In this document: positions 37,993 through 46,772 of the stretch, in pieces
Layout of the letters: the number at the start of each line of letters is the position of its first letter
Position numbering within the stretch: position 1 is the stretch's first letter
Assembly: GCF_002001165.1 (NCBI RefSeq)
Contig: NZ_MUNQ01000009.1
Coordinates: 124,001-188,000, forward strand
Direction: 5' to 3'
Length of the DNA stretch: 64,000 nucleotides
From: Rhodanobacter sp. C05
GTDB taxonomy: Bacteria > Pseudomonadota > Gammaproteobacteria > Xanthomonadales > Rhodanobacteraceae
Notes under the pieces: model-generated
Databases searched by the model: none
What the model was told of the DNA's origin: nothing
The model's input: only the letters and a program-made list of their open reading frames with translations
Made by a program: the position numbers and the translations under genes

Positions 37993-38408
37993 GCGGAATC
38001 ATCCGCACCGATACCGCTCCGGCGCCGGTCGGCGCCTACCCGCACGCGCGACGCGTCGGCGACCTGCTGTTCCTGTCCGGTGTCGGCCCGCGCCAGCCTG
38101 GCAGCAATGCGATTCCCGGCAACATCTACGACAGCGAAGGCCGGCTGGCCGGCTACGACATCGAGGCGCAGTGCCGACAGGTGTTCGCGAACGTGCGCGC
38201 GGTACTGGAAGCCAGCGGTGCGCATTGGGAGGACCTGGTTGATGTCACCGTATTCCTCACCGACATGGCACGCGACTTTGCCGTCTACAACAGGCTCTAC
38301 ACGGAATATTTCGCCGGCGTCGATGCCTGCCGCACCACGCTTGGCATCAGCGCGCTGCCGACTCCCATCGCGATCGAGCTCAAGTGCATAGCCGCACTGC
38401 CGAAGTGA
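37989..38408 (+). CDS. RidA-family deaminase, likely 2-aminomuconate deaminase
   Basis: A 139-residue Rid-family protein. VGAYPHARRVGDLLFLSGVGPRQPG and the central DVTVFLTDMARDF fit the branch that includes 2-aminomuconate deaminases rather than housekeeping RidA; the conserved Arg in DACRTTLGI is kept. The dehydrogenase two genes upstream would supply 2-aminomuconate. The gene is coupled to the carbonic anhydrase by ATGA. Confidence 0.8.
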   Translation: MSGIIRTDTAPAPVGAYPHARRVGDLLFLSGVGPRQPGSNAIPGNIYDSEGRLAGYDIEAQCRQVFANVRAVLEASGAHWEDLVDVTVFLTDMARDFAVYNRLYTEYFAGVDACRTTLGISALPTPIAIELKCIAALPK

Positions 38409-38450
38409 CGAGCCGGTCACCCGAATCTGTTCGTTGCATCATCTGTAAAA

Positions 38451-38479
38451 AAACCCCGTCGGTTGTACCGACGGGGTTT
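38451..38479. terminator. Bidirectional terminator after the RidA gene
   Basis: AAACCCCGTCGG, five-base loop, CCGACGGGGTTT: a perfect 12-bp stem between convergent genes, with an A run on the left side that becomes a T run for the minus strand. Confidence 0.85.
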
Positions 38480-38504
38480 CGATTTGTAACAACCGGGTCG
38501 GTGA

Positions 38505-38726
38505 TCAGCCGCCGGAAGCAGCACTGCTGGCAGTAGCCGGAGCAGCAGCCTTTTGATGCTTGGTGTGGTGCTTGTGAGACTTGGTCGTAGCCGCCTTCGG
38601 GGCAGCAGCGGTCGAAGCAGCCGCCGGAGCGCTCGCAGCCTGCGGAGCAGCAGCCTGAGCCAGCACAGAACCGGAAAGAGCCACGCCCGCCACGAGCAGG
38701 GAAGCGATCGCAAGTTTACGCATCAT
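38505..38726 (-). CDS. Small exported Ala-rich protein
   Basis: A 73-residue protein with a signal peptide (MMRKLAIASLLVAGVALSG, cleavage near VLA-Q). The mature part is nearly all Ala/Pro/Ser with one His/Lys block (KSHKHHTKHQK). The His/Lys block could bind metal or anionic polymer; no family is recognised. A GAGG Shine-Dalgarno precedes the ATG pair. It is isolated, beyond a bidirectional terminator. Confidence 0.65.
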   Translation of the reverse strand: MMRKLAIASLLVAGVALSGSVLAQAAAPQAASAPAAASTAAAPKAATTKSHKHHTKHQKAAAPATASSAASGG

Positions 38727-38914
38727 GATGTTAAGCCTCGGATCATTGGGTATCGCGAGCCCGGCCGGAACCCGGCAACTCGGGTGGCGCGACGAACCAA
38801 CAATAGCAGCAGGAAGGACGTACGACGACTGAACAGAACACGGGATTTTCACGACGAACAGATCGCTGGTTCTTGACAACCGCGAACGCTGATTCCTGGC
38901 GCAATAATTTGCGA

Positions 38915-39694
38915 TTATTGCAAACTGGCGTGCAGCAACTGACCGATCAACTCCTGCACGGCCAGCGCCCGGCGTTCGTCGTAATCAAAGCTCTCTTCGT
39001 CCATGTAATTGAGTTGTGCGAGTTCCAGCTGTACCGCCTCCACGCCCGCAGCGGGATCGCCGTAATGACGTGTGATGTAACCGCCCTTGAAGCGACCATT
39101 GACGGCAAAGCTGTATCGGGACTGCGACTCGAGGCAGGACTGCAGCCGTACCTGCAACGGGGTACCGCAACTGGCTCCCGACGCCGTGCCGAGGTTGAAA
39201 TCCGGCAGTTGGCCATCGAACAGCATCGGCACCCGGCTGCGAATGGAGTGACCTTCCCACAGCACCACCCGGCCATGCTCGGCACGCAGCCTCGCAATTT
39301 CATGCGAAATGGCCTGGTGATAAGGCTGCCAGTACTCGTTTATCCGCTGTTGAACTTCGATGGCATCGGGCAATTGGCCGTCCAGATACAACGGCTCGCC
39401 GTCGAATCCGATGGTCGATACCAGGCCGGTTTCCCGCTGCCCCGGATACAGCGCATGACCGTCGGCCGGCCGGTTCAAATCGATCACATAGCGTGAGGCC
39501 AGCGGCTTGAGCACACTGGCACCCAACGCCTGCGCCAACGGCTCGTACAGGCGCGCGACATGCCAGTCCGTATCCGGCGAGCGGCGTGCCGCCGGGTGCA
39601 TGCGCCGGGCAATGTCGTCGGGAATGAAGCTGCCATCGTGCGGCAGGCTGATCAACAGCGGCACGCGGCCGCGCTGCAAGGTGAAGTTGGCCAT
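38915..39694 (-). CDS. hutG: N-formylglutamate amidohydrolase
   Basis: A 259-residue metallohydrolase releasing glutamate from N-formylglutamate at the end of histidine degradation. Motifs are PLLISLPHDGSFIP, DTDWHVARLYEPL, VIDLNRPADG, LWEGHSIRS and GGYITRHYG. Other hut genes are absent from the window. An AT-rich hairpin (GCAATAAT/ATTATTGC) overlaps its 3' end. The glutathione-reductase gene lies 28 bp upstream on the same strand. Confidence 0.9.
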   Translation of the reverse strand: MANFTLQRGRVPLLISLPHDGSFIPDDIARRMHPAARRSPDTDWHVARLYEPLAQALGASVLKPLASRYVIDLNRPADGHALYPGQRETGLVSTIGFDGEPLYLDGQLPDAIEVQQRINEYWQPYHQAISHEIARLRAEHGRVVLWEGHSIRSRVPMLFDGQLPDFNLGTASGASCGTPLQVRLQSCLESQSRYSFAVNGRFKGGYITRHYGDPAAGVEAVQLELAQLNYMDEESFDYDERRALAVQELIGQLLHASLQ

Positions 39695-39722
39695 GCGCCA
39701 TTCTAGCGGCGATGGCCTGGGT

Positions 39723-41069
39723 TCAACCTATCAATACCAGTTCTTCCGCCGAAGTCGGATGGATCGCCACGGTGGCCTCCAGGTCGCACTTGCGCAAGCC
39801 GAGCTTCAGCGCCACCGCAAAGCCCTGCAACATTTCATCGCTGCTGGGACCCAGCACATGAATGCCGACCACACGTTCCTCGACGCCCACGCAGACCAGC
39901 TTCATCAGGCTCTGCTCACGTCGGCCGACCAGTGCCCACTGCATCGGCGCAAACCGGCTGCGATGGATGGTGACCTGATCACCGTGTCGACCGCGGGCCT
40001 GCTGCTCGGTCATTCCCACCATGCCCAGCGGTGGCTCGGCAAAGACCACACTGGGGATATTTTCATAGTCCAGCCGCGCATCCGCCTGACCGCCGAACAA
40101 GCGGTCCGCCAACCGCCGGCCAGCGGCGACCGCTACCGGCGTCAACGCCTTGCGCGCAGTGACATCGCCTACCGCATGGATGCCTGCCACATTGGTGTCC
40201 TGCCATGGATTGGTCCGCACATGACTGTGATCGTCGACATCCACACCTGCGGCATCGAGCCCCAATGCCTCGGTGTTGGGCACGCGACCCACGGCCCACA
40301 GCAACGCGTCGTAGGGACCGCGTAATCCAGCCGACGCATCGTCCAGCATGATGCCGTTGGACGGGCGATGCACTGCCTTGACCACGCTGTGATGGCTGAG
40401 GCGAATGCCCTGCGCTTTCATCTGCTCCATCAATGCCTGCACCAGTTCCTCGTCAAAGCCTTCCAGCAATCGTTCGTGCGCCAGTACGTCCACTTCGCTG
40501 CCAAGTGCACGCAGCAAGCCGGCAAATTCCACCGCCACGTAACCTCCGCCCACGATGGCGATGCGACGAGGCAACGCATGCAGCGCAAACATGTCGTCCG
40601 AGACGAGGCCCAGCTCGAAACCCGGCAGTGTCAGCCGACGTGGTCGTGCGCCGGTGGCGATCACGATCTGCGCCGCCTGCACTCGGGCGCCATCGGCCAG
40701 CTCGATCACGTCCGTCGCGACAAAGCGTCCAGCCTGACGCAGCACTTGCACGCCGGCTTCCTGCAAGCGCTGTGCATAGCGTTGATCGATCGCGTCGATG
40801 TAGCGCTGACGCAAACCGCGGAAACGCTCCCAGTCGAGCAGTCCCGGTTGCGAGGCAAAGCCGAATTCGACTGCCAGCTGCTGTGCCTGCGCCAGCTGCG
40901 CGGCGAACCACAACGCTTTCTTCGGCACGCAGCCACGATGCACACAGGTGCCGCCCAATGCGCCGGGGTCGAGCAAGGCTACACGGGCACCATGCTGCGC
41001 GGCGCGAAAAGCGGTAGCCAGGCCAGCCGAACCTGCGCCCAGCACGATAAGGTCATGACTTGCAGTCAT
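39723..41069 (-). CDS. gor: Glutathione-disulfide reductase family flavoprotein
   Basis: A 448-residue FAD/NAD(P) disulfide reductase. FAD motif LGAGSAGLATA, redox cysteines in GGTCVHRGCVPKK, NADPH motif VGGGYVAVEFAGLL, and the interface HPTSAEE with the catalytic His-Glu pair. HPTSAEE and the cysteine motif favour glutathione reductase over dihydrolipoamide dehydrogenase. I chose the ATG with GAGGG nine bases upstream. Confidence 0.88.
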   Translation of the reverse strand: MTASHDLIVLGAGSAGLATAFRAAQHGARVALLDPGALGGTCVHRGCVPKKALWFAAQLAQAQQLAVEFGFASQPGLLDWERFRGLRQRYIDAIDQRYAQRLQEAGVQVLRQAGRFVATDVIELADGARVQAAQIVIATGARPRRLTLPGFELGLVSDDMFALHALPRRIAIVGGGYVAVEFAGLLRALGSEVDVLAHERLLEGFDEELVQALMEQMKAQGIRLSHHSVVKAVHRPSNGIMLDDASAGLRGPYDALLWAVGRVPNTEALGLDAAGVDVDDHSHVRTNPWQDTNVAGIHAVGDVTARKALTPVAVAAGRRLADRLFGGQADARLDYENIPSVVFAEPPLGMVGMTEQQARGRHGDQVTIHRSRFAPMQWALVGRREQSLMKLVCVGVEERVVGIHVLGPSSDEMLQGFAVALKLGLRKCDLEATVAIHPTSAEELVLIG

Positions 41070-41159
41070 CTGCTGTGCCCTCGACAAGTTCGGACAAAGC
41101 TAGCAGTTATTCGCTGAAGTCAGCGTCAAGCGATCACGCCATCATCAGCAAAGTGCTGC

Positions 41160-42419
41160 TCAAAGACCGAAGCGTGCCGGCGCATAAGGTGTTGCGTCGA
41201 TGGGCGAAGCCGAGCCGCCCAGCATCGACGCGACCAGCTCGCCGGTCGCCGCCGACATGCTCACGCCAAGCATGCCGTGCGCGGTCGCCAGCAACAGGTT
41301 CGACCAGTGCATGCTGGGGCCGATGATCGGTATCTCGTCCACGCTCATCGGTCGCCAGCCCCACCATTCCTCCAGCAATTCGGGACCCTCCGGTTCGCGC
41401 AAACCACTGGCTGCACCGCGCCGCAACGCATCGAGTCGGGTGCGGTTGAGGCCTTCGGCGTACCCGGAAAACTCCATCGTGCTACCCAGCCGGTAACCAC
41501 TGGCCCAGGTGGTGACGCAGACCGATGCCTCGCGCAACACCAGCGCATGCCGTGGCGCCTGTGCGGGACGCGTATAGGTCAACGAATAACCCTTGCCTGG
41601 CTGCATCGGAAGACGCAGCCCAAGTGTCTTGGCCAGCAGCGGCGACCATGCGCCGAGCGCCATGACGATCCGGTCAGCCTCGAACACACCACCACTACTG
41701 TGCACCTGGGTGATGCGGTGATTGTCGGTGCCGAAACGTTCGACCCGCGCGCCGGCCTCGATGACACCGCCCAGCTCGACCACCCTCCGCGCCAGTTCAG
41801 CCGCATAGCGATCCGGCCGCAGCCGGGCATCACCGGGGTGCAGCAAGCCACCGACCACCCCCGGTTTCAATGCGGGCTCCATCGCTTCGACCTGCTCGCC
41901 GCGAAGACGCTGTACCTCGATGCCCAATCCCTCCAGCACCGCGACGTGATCACGCGCGTCCGCTGCCTGTCGCTGCGCCGTGCGATAGACGTACAGATCG
42001 CCTTCCTCGACGAACTCGCAATCCAGCGGCTCGTCATGCACCAGGCCGGCCAGCAGCTGGCGCGAGCGCTGCAGGATCGCCGCGCGCGCCGTGGTGGCGC
42101 GGGCAAAGTCATGCCAGTTGCAATGCCGCGCAAACCCCAGCAGCCAGCGCAGGCGTGGCCCATCGAGACGTGGATTGAGATAAAGCGGCGCATCCGCGGA
42201 CAGCATCGAGCGCAGCGCGACGCCGATCACACCCGGCATCGCCAGCGGCGGTGCATGGCTTGGGGTGATCGTGCCGCAGTTGCCATGCGAGCTGCCGCAG
42301 CCGGGCGTGCCCTGCTCAAGCACCCGCACACTTGCACCCGCCTTCAGCAGGTACAGCGCACATGCCAGGCCGATGACACCGCCGCCGAGAATCAGCACAT
42401 CACTGCGCGAAGCATTCAT
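41160..42419 (-). CDS. dadA: DadA-like FAD-dependent D-amino acid dehydrogenase
   Basis: A 419-residue DAO-fold oxidase or dehydrogenase with an N-terminal FAD motif (LILGGGVIGLACALYL), SSHGNCG, and GWRPMSVDEIPIIG plus LLATAHGMLGV at the C-terminus. These fit the DadA family, which oxidises D-amino acids with electrons passed to the respiratory chain; D-hydroxyproline dehydrogenase is an alternative. It diverges from the BlaI-type gene and may share its operator region. Confidence 0.8.
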   Translation of the reverse strand: MNASRSDVLILGGGVIGLACALYLLKAGASVRVLEQGTPGCGSSHGNCGTITPSHAPPLAMPGVIGVALRSMLSADAPLYLNPRLDGPRLRWLLGFARHCNWHDFARATTARAAILQRSRQLLAGLVHDEPLDCEFVEEGDLYVYRTAQRQAADARDHVAVLEGLGIEVQRLRGEQVEAMEPALKPGVVGGLLHPGDARLRPDRYAAELARRVVELGGVIEAGARVERFGTDNHRITQVHSSGGVFEADRIVMALGAWSPLLAKTLGLRLPMQPGKGYSLTYTRPAQAPRHALVLREASVCVTTWASGYRLGSTMEFSGYAEGLNRTRLDALRRGAASGLREPEGPELLEEWWGWRPMSVDEIPIIGPSMHWSNLLLATAHGMLGVSMSAATGELVASMLGGSASPIDATPYAPARFGL

Positions 42420-42474
42420 CTGCTCATTGTAGCGGGCTGATTTGCCGCCTTTCCAAACCGCTTGCATCAAATGA

Positions 42475-42510
42475 ATTACGCGCGTAATCTTAATTGCGAC
42501 TACATATGTA
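42475..42510. promoter_or_regulatory. Two BlaI/MecI-like operators
   Basis: A perfect palindrome ATTACGCGCGTAAT (42475-42488) and ACTACATATGTAAT (core TACATATGTA, 42501-42510) share the pattern ATTAC-N4-GTAAT. Their centres are 24 bp apart, between dadA and the blaI-like start. TACA/TGTA inverted repeats are the known operator of BlaI and MecI, so autoregulation is likely. Confidence 0.7.
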
Positions 42511-42529
42511 ATCCATTGCGGAGACAACC

Positions 42530-42916
42530 ATGCCGAACCCACCGATCACCATCAGTGATGCCGAAAGCCGGGTGATGGAAGTGCTGTGGCAGCAGGCGCC
42601 ACAAACCTCCGAAGACATCGTCGCCACTTTGCTGGAGCCCACTGGCTGGCACGAGAAAACCATCAAGACCCTGCTCAACCGCCTGCTCGGCAAGGGCGCG
42701 GTAAGTGCCGAGAGGGATGGCCGACGCTATCTGTACTCGCCGCAATTACGGCGCGAGGACTGGCAACAACAGGAAAGCCGCAGCCTGCTGGACCGGGTAT
42801 TCGGCGGCAAGGTGGCACCCCTGCTGGCGCATTTCAGCCAGCACGAAAAGCTCTCGACCAGGGACGTCGCCGAACTGCGCAAGCTGATCGACTCCATCGA
42901 GAAGAAAGGACACTGA
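42530..42916 (+). CDS. blaI: BlaI/MecI/CopY-family repressor
   Basis: A 128-residue winged-helix repressor. The N-terminal DNA-binding domain shows ISDAESRVMEVLWQQAP, TIKTLLNRLLGKGAVSAERDGR and YLYSP, and the C-terminal helices carry the dimer region. In known systems the protease BlaR1 leads to its cleavage. The BlaR1-like protein is encoded 2 bp downstream. No beta-lactamase gene is nearby, so the regulon is unclear. Confidence 0.92.
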   Translation: MPNPPITISDAESRVMEVLWQQAPQTSEDIVATLLEPTGWHEKTIKTLLNRLLGKGAVSAERDGRRYLYSPQLRREDWQQQESRSLLDRVFGGKVAPLLAHFSQHEKLSTRDVAELRKLIDSIEKKGH

Positions 42917-42918
42917 CG

Positions 42919-44154
42919 ATGTTCCAGACGCTGCTATACGCCACCCTGGGGTTGGCACTGGTACTGACACTGCGTCGGCTTGCCCAACGACTGTTCGGAG
43001 CCGAACTCGCATTCGCACTATGGCTACTGTTTCCATTGCTGGTGCTGCTGCCGCGGTTGCCTGCTCTGCCGCCGGAATGGGCCATCGCGCCAAGACTGCT
43101 TGTGCTGCCCGCCACATCGGCATCCATTGTTCAAGCCGGGGCAACTGTTTCGACGATGCACTGGCCACTGCTGCTGTGGATCACCGGCACAATGCTATGT
43201 CTGGTGCGTCTGGCGATTCACTACTGCCAGCTGCGACGGCGAAGCCGGCACCTTCCATACACGATGCATCGCATTCTTCAGACCTCTCCAGGCGCACCGG
43301 ATCCGCGCCGGGTACGGCTGCACCCAGCCGGGCCCGCCGTATTGTGGGCTCCACGCAGCCTGCTGCTGATACCGGCAGACTTTCTCGAACGCTTTGATGC
43401 CGACGAACAGCGACTGGTGTTGCAGCACGAACTCACGCATCTGCGCCGTGGCGATGCCTTGTGGAGCCTGTTGGCCGAACTGACTTTCGCGCTGCTTTGG
43501 TTCCATCCGCTGGCGTGGCTGGCGCGACCGCGCTTCCGACTGGACCAGGAGCTGGCCTGCGACGAATGCGTGCTGCGCCAGTCACCGCAGGACGAGGTGA
43601 AGTACGCACGCACCTTGCTGCATAGCACCGGCATAAGTACTACGCCGGCACTCATTCCCTGGCTCGACCCATTACAGATGAAGGAGCGATTGCAGATGAT
43701 CCAGTACCATCGTCCCGGTGCGCTGCACCGTCGTTTGGGCTTTATCACATTGGCAGCGCTGATTGCAGGCAGCGCATTCGGGATACAGGCCATCGCACAA
43801 CAAGCTCCTCCCCCTCCTCCTCCCACGCTCGCGCCCCACGCGCCCAGCCAGAATCTGGGCTTGAGCGACGAAGTGAGGATTCGCCCCAGCTATCCGGAAA
43901 GTGCAATACGTCAACACGAGCAAGGCATCGTTGTCTTGCTTATTCTGGTGCGCGCGGATGGGAGTGTCGGCGATGTTCGCTATGACAGCGTACACAGCAC
44001 GACTGATTCAGCCGACCTGATCGCGGCGGCCACCGAAGCCGCACAGCACTGGCGCCTCAAACCCGAGGTGAAGAATGGCAAGCCTGTAGATGGGTACGCA
44101 CGTGTACCCATCACGTTCAGCCTCGAGGAAGCAGCCCTCAAACCCACAAAGTGA
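42919..44154 (+). CDS. BlaR1-type M56 metallopeptidase fused to a TonB C-terminal domain
   Basis: A 411-residue membrane protein. About four or five transmembrane helices (near 4-20, 28-46, 84-102, 183-200 and 265-285) surround an M56 peptidase site HELTHLRRGD (His170, Glu171, His174) with ELACDECVLR beyond. After a polyproline stretch (about 290-296) comes a TonB C-terminal domain (about 320-405; PSYPESAIRQHEQG, WRLKPEVKNGKPV). The penicillin-binding sensor of BlaR1 is absent, replaced by TonB, so it may sense something else in the periplasm. Confidence 0.88.
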   Translation: MFQTLLYATLGLALVLTLRRLAQRLFGAELAFALWLLFPLLVLLPRLPALPPEWAIAPRLLVLPATSASIVQAGATVSTMHWPLLLWITGTMLCLVRLAIHYCQLRRRSRHLPYTMHRILQTSPGAPDPRRVRLHPAGPAVLWAPRSLLLIPADFLERFDADEQRLVLQHELTHLRRGDALWSLLAELTFALLWFHPLAWLARPRFRLDQELACDECVLRQSPQDEVKYARTLLHSTGISTTPALIPWLDPLQMKERLQMIQYHRPGALHRRLGFITLAALIAGSAFGIQAIAQQAPPPPPPTLAPHAPSQNLGLSDEVRIRPSYPESAIRQHEQGIVVLLILVRADGSVGDVRYDSVHSTTDSADLIAAATEAAQHWRLKPEVKNGKPVDGYARVPITFSLEEAALKPTK

Positions 44155-44245
44155 GGTCGTTTCTTCGAAAGAAATTTAAGGCCATTGATTTGCTTGTAGA
44201 TTATTGAATTGATAACCTCGGCCCAACGAACGCCGAGGTTGTCAC

Positions 44246-44821
44246 ATGCACCTGGATTGCAGCTGCCGAATCACGTCGCAGCAAGCTGTATGGCGTGTAG
44301 TGCGCAAGGCGATGCCAGTCGTCCTGGTCCTGTTGCTGGCGGCCTGCGCAAGCAACTCGCGTCGACACGAACCGACCTTCACCAGCTCGCATTCCTCGTT
44401 GGCGGATCTGCCGGCCCGCGCTCCTTCCGACGCCAATGCTGGCACGGCAAATGATGTGCTGTTCCGCGCCATGGCCCTGGTCGGCACGCCATATCACTGG
44501 GGTGGCAACACGCCAGCAGGCGGCTTCGATTGCAGCGGACTGGTCGACTACATCTACCGCCACGCTGCCGACATCCTGCTACCGCACAGTTCGCGCGAAA
44601 TGGCGGCGATGGACGGACGGAAAGTGACACGGATGACCGAGCTGGCCAGCGGCGACCTGGTGTTCTTCGGCAACCGCAGCGGCATCGATCATGTCGGGGT
44701 CTATGTCGGCAAGGGACGCTTCGTGCATGCGCCCAACAGCGGCGGTACCGTGCGGCTGGACGATATCGATGGGCCTTACTGGGGCGACCACTTTGCCTAT
44801 GGCAAACGATTGCTGGATTGA
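44246..44821 (+). CDS. NlpC/P60 lipoprotein peptidoglycan endopeptidase
   Basis: A 191-residue lipoprotein (lipobox LLAAC, Cys34). The NlpC/P60 domain has catalytic Cys96 in GGFDCSGLVDY, His149 in GIDHVGVYVG and His161. It likely cleaves peptide stems of peptidoglycan at the outer membrane, as in the Spr/MepS group. A GAGG precedes the ATG; a shorter start would leave too little n-region. Confidence 0.88.
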   Translation: MHLDCSCRITSQQAVWRVVRKAMPVVLVLLLAACASNSRRHEPTFTSSHSSLADLPARAPSDANAGTANDVLFRAMALVGTPYHWGGNTPAGGFDCSGLVDYIYRHAADILLPHSSREMAAMDGRKVTRMTELASGDLVFFGNRSGIDHVGVYVGKGRFVHAPNSGGTVRLDDIDGPYWGDHFAYGKRLLD

Positions 44822-44834
44822 GACCAGCCAATGA

Positions 44835-44860
44835 ACAACGGCGCCTGTCGGCGCCGTTGT
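44835..44860. terminator. Hairpin between NlpC/P60 gene and slyD
   Basis: A perfect 11-bp inverted repeat (ACAACGGCGCC/GGCGCCGTTGT, four-base loop) between convergent genes. There is no clear T tract, so termination is only likely. Confidence 0.55.
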
Positions 44861-44884
44861 GATGCAGAACATTTGCATTGAAGC

Positions 44885-45370
44885 TCAGTGTGCGGCGGCA
44901 CCTGGCGGATGCGCATGGCCATGCGCGATCTCTTCCTCGGTGGCATCGCGCACGTCGCCAATAGCTACGTCGAAGTGCAGCGCCTTGCCGGCCATCGGGT
45001 GGTTCATGTCCACGTCGATCGCGCTCATGCCGACCTTGTGCACCGTCACCGCGCGCTGGCCACCATCCTTCAGCTTCAGCACGGTAACCATGCCCGGCTT
45101 GAGGCGGTTCGCCTGCGGGAAATACTTCTTCGACATGCGCTGGATCTGGTCTTCCTGGCGCTCGCCATAGCCATCAGTCGCCGCTACCTCGACCTGCAGC
45201 GTCTCGCCCGCCTCATGGCCTTCCAGCGCCGTTTCCAGACCCGGAATCAGCTGGCCGTGGCCGAGCAGGACCCACAGCTGCTCGTCGCGATCGTGCGAGC
45301 TTTCCACCTTCTCGCCGTCCACCGTCAGGGTGTAATGGATCGCGATGACCTTGTCCTTGCCAGCCTTCAT
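44885..45370 (-). CDS. slyD: SlyD-like FKBP-type peptidyl-prolyl isomerase
   Basis: A 161-residue FKBP with IF-domain insertion. Opening KVIAIHYTLTVDGEKVESS, then LLGHGQLIPGLETALEGHEAGE and the insert-in-flap VDMNHPMAGKALHFDV, as in SlyD. The tail is His-rich (AHGHAHPPGAAAH) though shorter than the nickel-binding tail of E. coli SlyD. Confidence 0.9.
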   Translation of the reverse strand: MKAGKDKVIAIHYTLTVDGEKVESSHDRDEQLWVLLGHGQLIPGLETALEGHEAGETLQVEVAATDGYGERQEDQIQRMSKKYFPQANRLKPGMVTVLKLKDGGQRAVTVHKVGMSAIDVDMNHPMAGKALHFDVAIGDVRDATEEEIAHGHAHPPGAAAH

Positions 45371-45407
45371 TGCCTGTCTCTCTGGAGAAATAAAAGAACC
45401 GATTCTA

Positions 45408-46640
45408 TCAGGAGGGCGCCTTCTCGAAATCCAGCCCGCGGGCTTCAGGCCCCAGCCACACCAGCAAGGCCAGGATCACTGCGACCACGGCAATCCACAG
45501 CGACATCGCGAATGCATAGTCGCCGCCGTGCCAATCGGCGATCCAGGTCTGCGCCGTTGCCGTGCCGGCTGCCAGCAGGTTGCCCATCTGATAGGCAAAA
45601 CCAGGCAGGGTGGCACGCATGGCTCCGGGCGAAAGTTCGTTGAGATGCGTCGGCACCACACCCCATGCGCCCTGCACCATCACCTGGATCAGGAACGCAC
45701 CAAGGCCAAGCAGCAGCAGCGAGCCGCCATAGGCCCATAACGGGATCACCGGAATCGCCAGCAGCGCAGCGATGATCATCGCCTTGCGCCGGCCGATGCG
45801 TTCCGACAGGCCTCCGAAGAACAATCCACCGACCAGTGCACCGAGGTTGAGCAGCGCCACCAGCATGAAGGCTGCGCCCGAGCTGGTGTCCAGATGCAGG
45901 TTCACCTCTTCGAAGGTGTGATACATGTCCTGCGAGCCGTGGCTGAACATGTTGAACGCAGCCATCAGCAGCATCAGATAGATCGCCAGTTTCCAGTGAC
46001 CCCGCATGGCTTCAAGTACGCCGATCTTCCCTTGCTGCGACTGTCCGCTCTGCCATACCGGCGACTCCGGCACGCTGCGGCGGATGTACAGCACCAGCAA
46101 GGCCGGCGCCGCGCCCACGACGAAAAGCCCGCGCCAGCCGATGTGATCGAACAGCAGCCAGTTCGCCAGTGCCGCGAGAAAGAACCCGCACGGATAGCCG
46201 CTCTGCAGAAGCCCGGAAATCAGTCCACGCGACCTGGCCGGGATCGACTCCATCGCCAGCGATGCGCCAATGCCCCACTCGCCTCCCATCGCGATGCCGA
46301 ACAGGAAGCGCAGCACCAGCAGCATGGTGAGCGAGGTCGAGAACGCGGTGGCCAGTTCGAACAGCGAAAACAGGATCACGTCCAGCATCAGGATCGGCCG
46401 CCGGCCGAAGCGGTCGGCCAGTCGCCCGAACAGCAATGCACCAAGCGGGCGCGCCGCAAGAGTCAGGAACAGGCCGTAAGTGACCTTGGCGTGGTCCACC
46501 CCGAATTCCTTCGATACCGCGATGATGACGAAGGTCAGCAGGAAGTAGTCGAATGCATCCAGGGTCCAGCCGAGAAAGCTTGCCAGCACAGTGTGCCGCT
46601 GGGTGGTATCAAGTTCACGCAGTGGCGCAAGCAGCGACAT
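45408..46640 (-). CDS. MFS transporter, SHS (sialate/carboxylate) type
   Basis: A 410-residue protein with 12 predicted helices. GWTLDAFDYFLLTFVIIAV at the first helix, GRLADRFGRRP in loop 2-3, and GGEWGIGASLAMESIP suggest the SHS family that moves lactate, pyruvate or sialic acid with protons. The substrate is not defined. GGAGAGCC precedes the chosen ATG. Confidence 0.82.
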   Translation of the reverse strand: MSLLAPLRELDTTQRHTVLASFLGWTLDAFDYFLLTFVIIAVSKEFGVDHAKVTYGLFLTLAARPLGALLFGRLADRFGRRPILMLDVILFSLFELATAFSTSLTMLLVLRFLFGIAMGGEWGIGASLAMESIPARSRGLISGLLQSGYPCGFFLAALANWLLFDHIGWRGLFVVGAAPALLVLYIRRSVPESPVWQSGQSQQGKIGVLEAMRGHWKLAIYLMLLMAAFNMFSHGSQDMYHTFEEVNLHLDTSSGAAFMLVALLNLGALVGGLFFGGLSERIGRRKAMIIAALLAIPVIPLWAYGGSLLLLGLGAFLIQVMVQGAWGVVPTHLNELSPGAMRATLPGFAYQMGNLLAAGTATAQTWIADWHGGDYAFAMSLWIAVVAVILALLVWLGPEARGLDFEKAPS

Positions 46641-46772
46641 CAGGCTCTCCTCGGATCGGCGGATGATCGCCATCGTATGCCGGATGCCTGCGAATCGTGC
46701 AACACCGGCGCATGACACGCAGCCACCCGATAGCCTAGGCTGGAGCAAGTGTCATCAAGATGCGGAGCACGG

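Noticed and set aside
43801..43835. Polyproline run in the BlaR1-like protein as a possible frameshift
   Set aside because: The frame continues cleanly into the TonB domain, and linkers of this type are usual before TonB ends.
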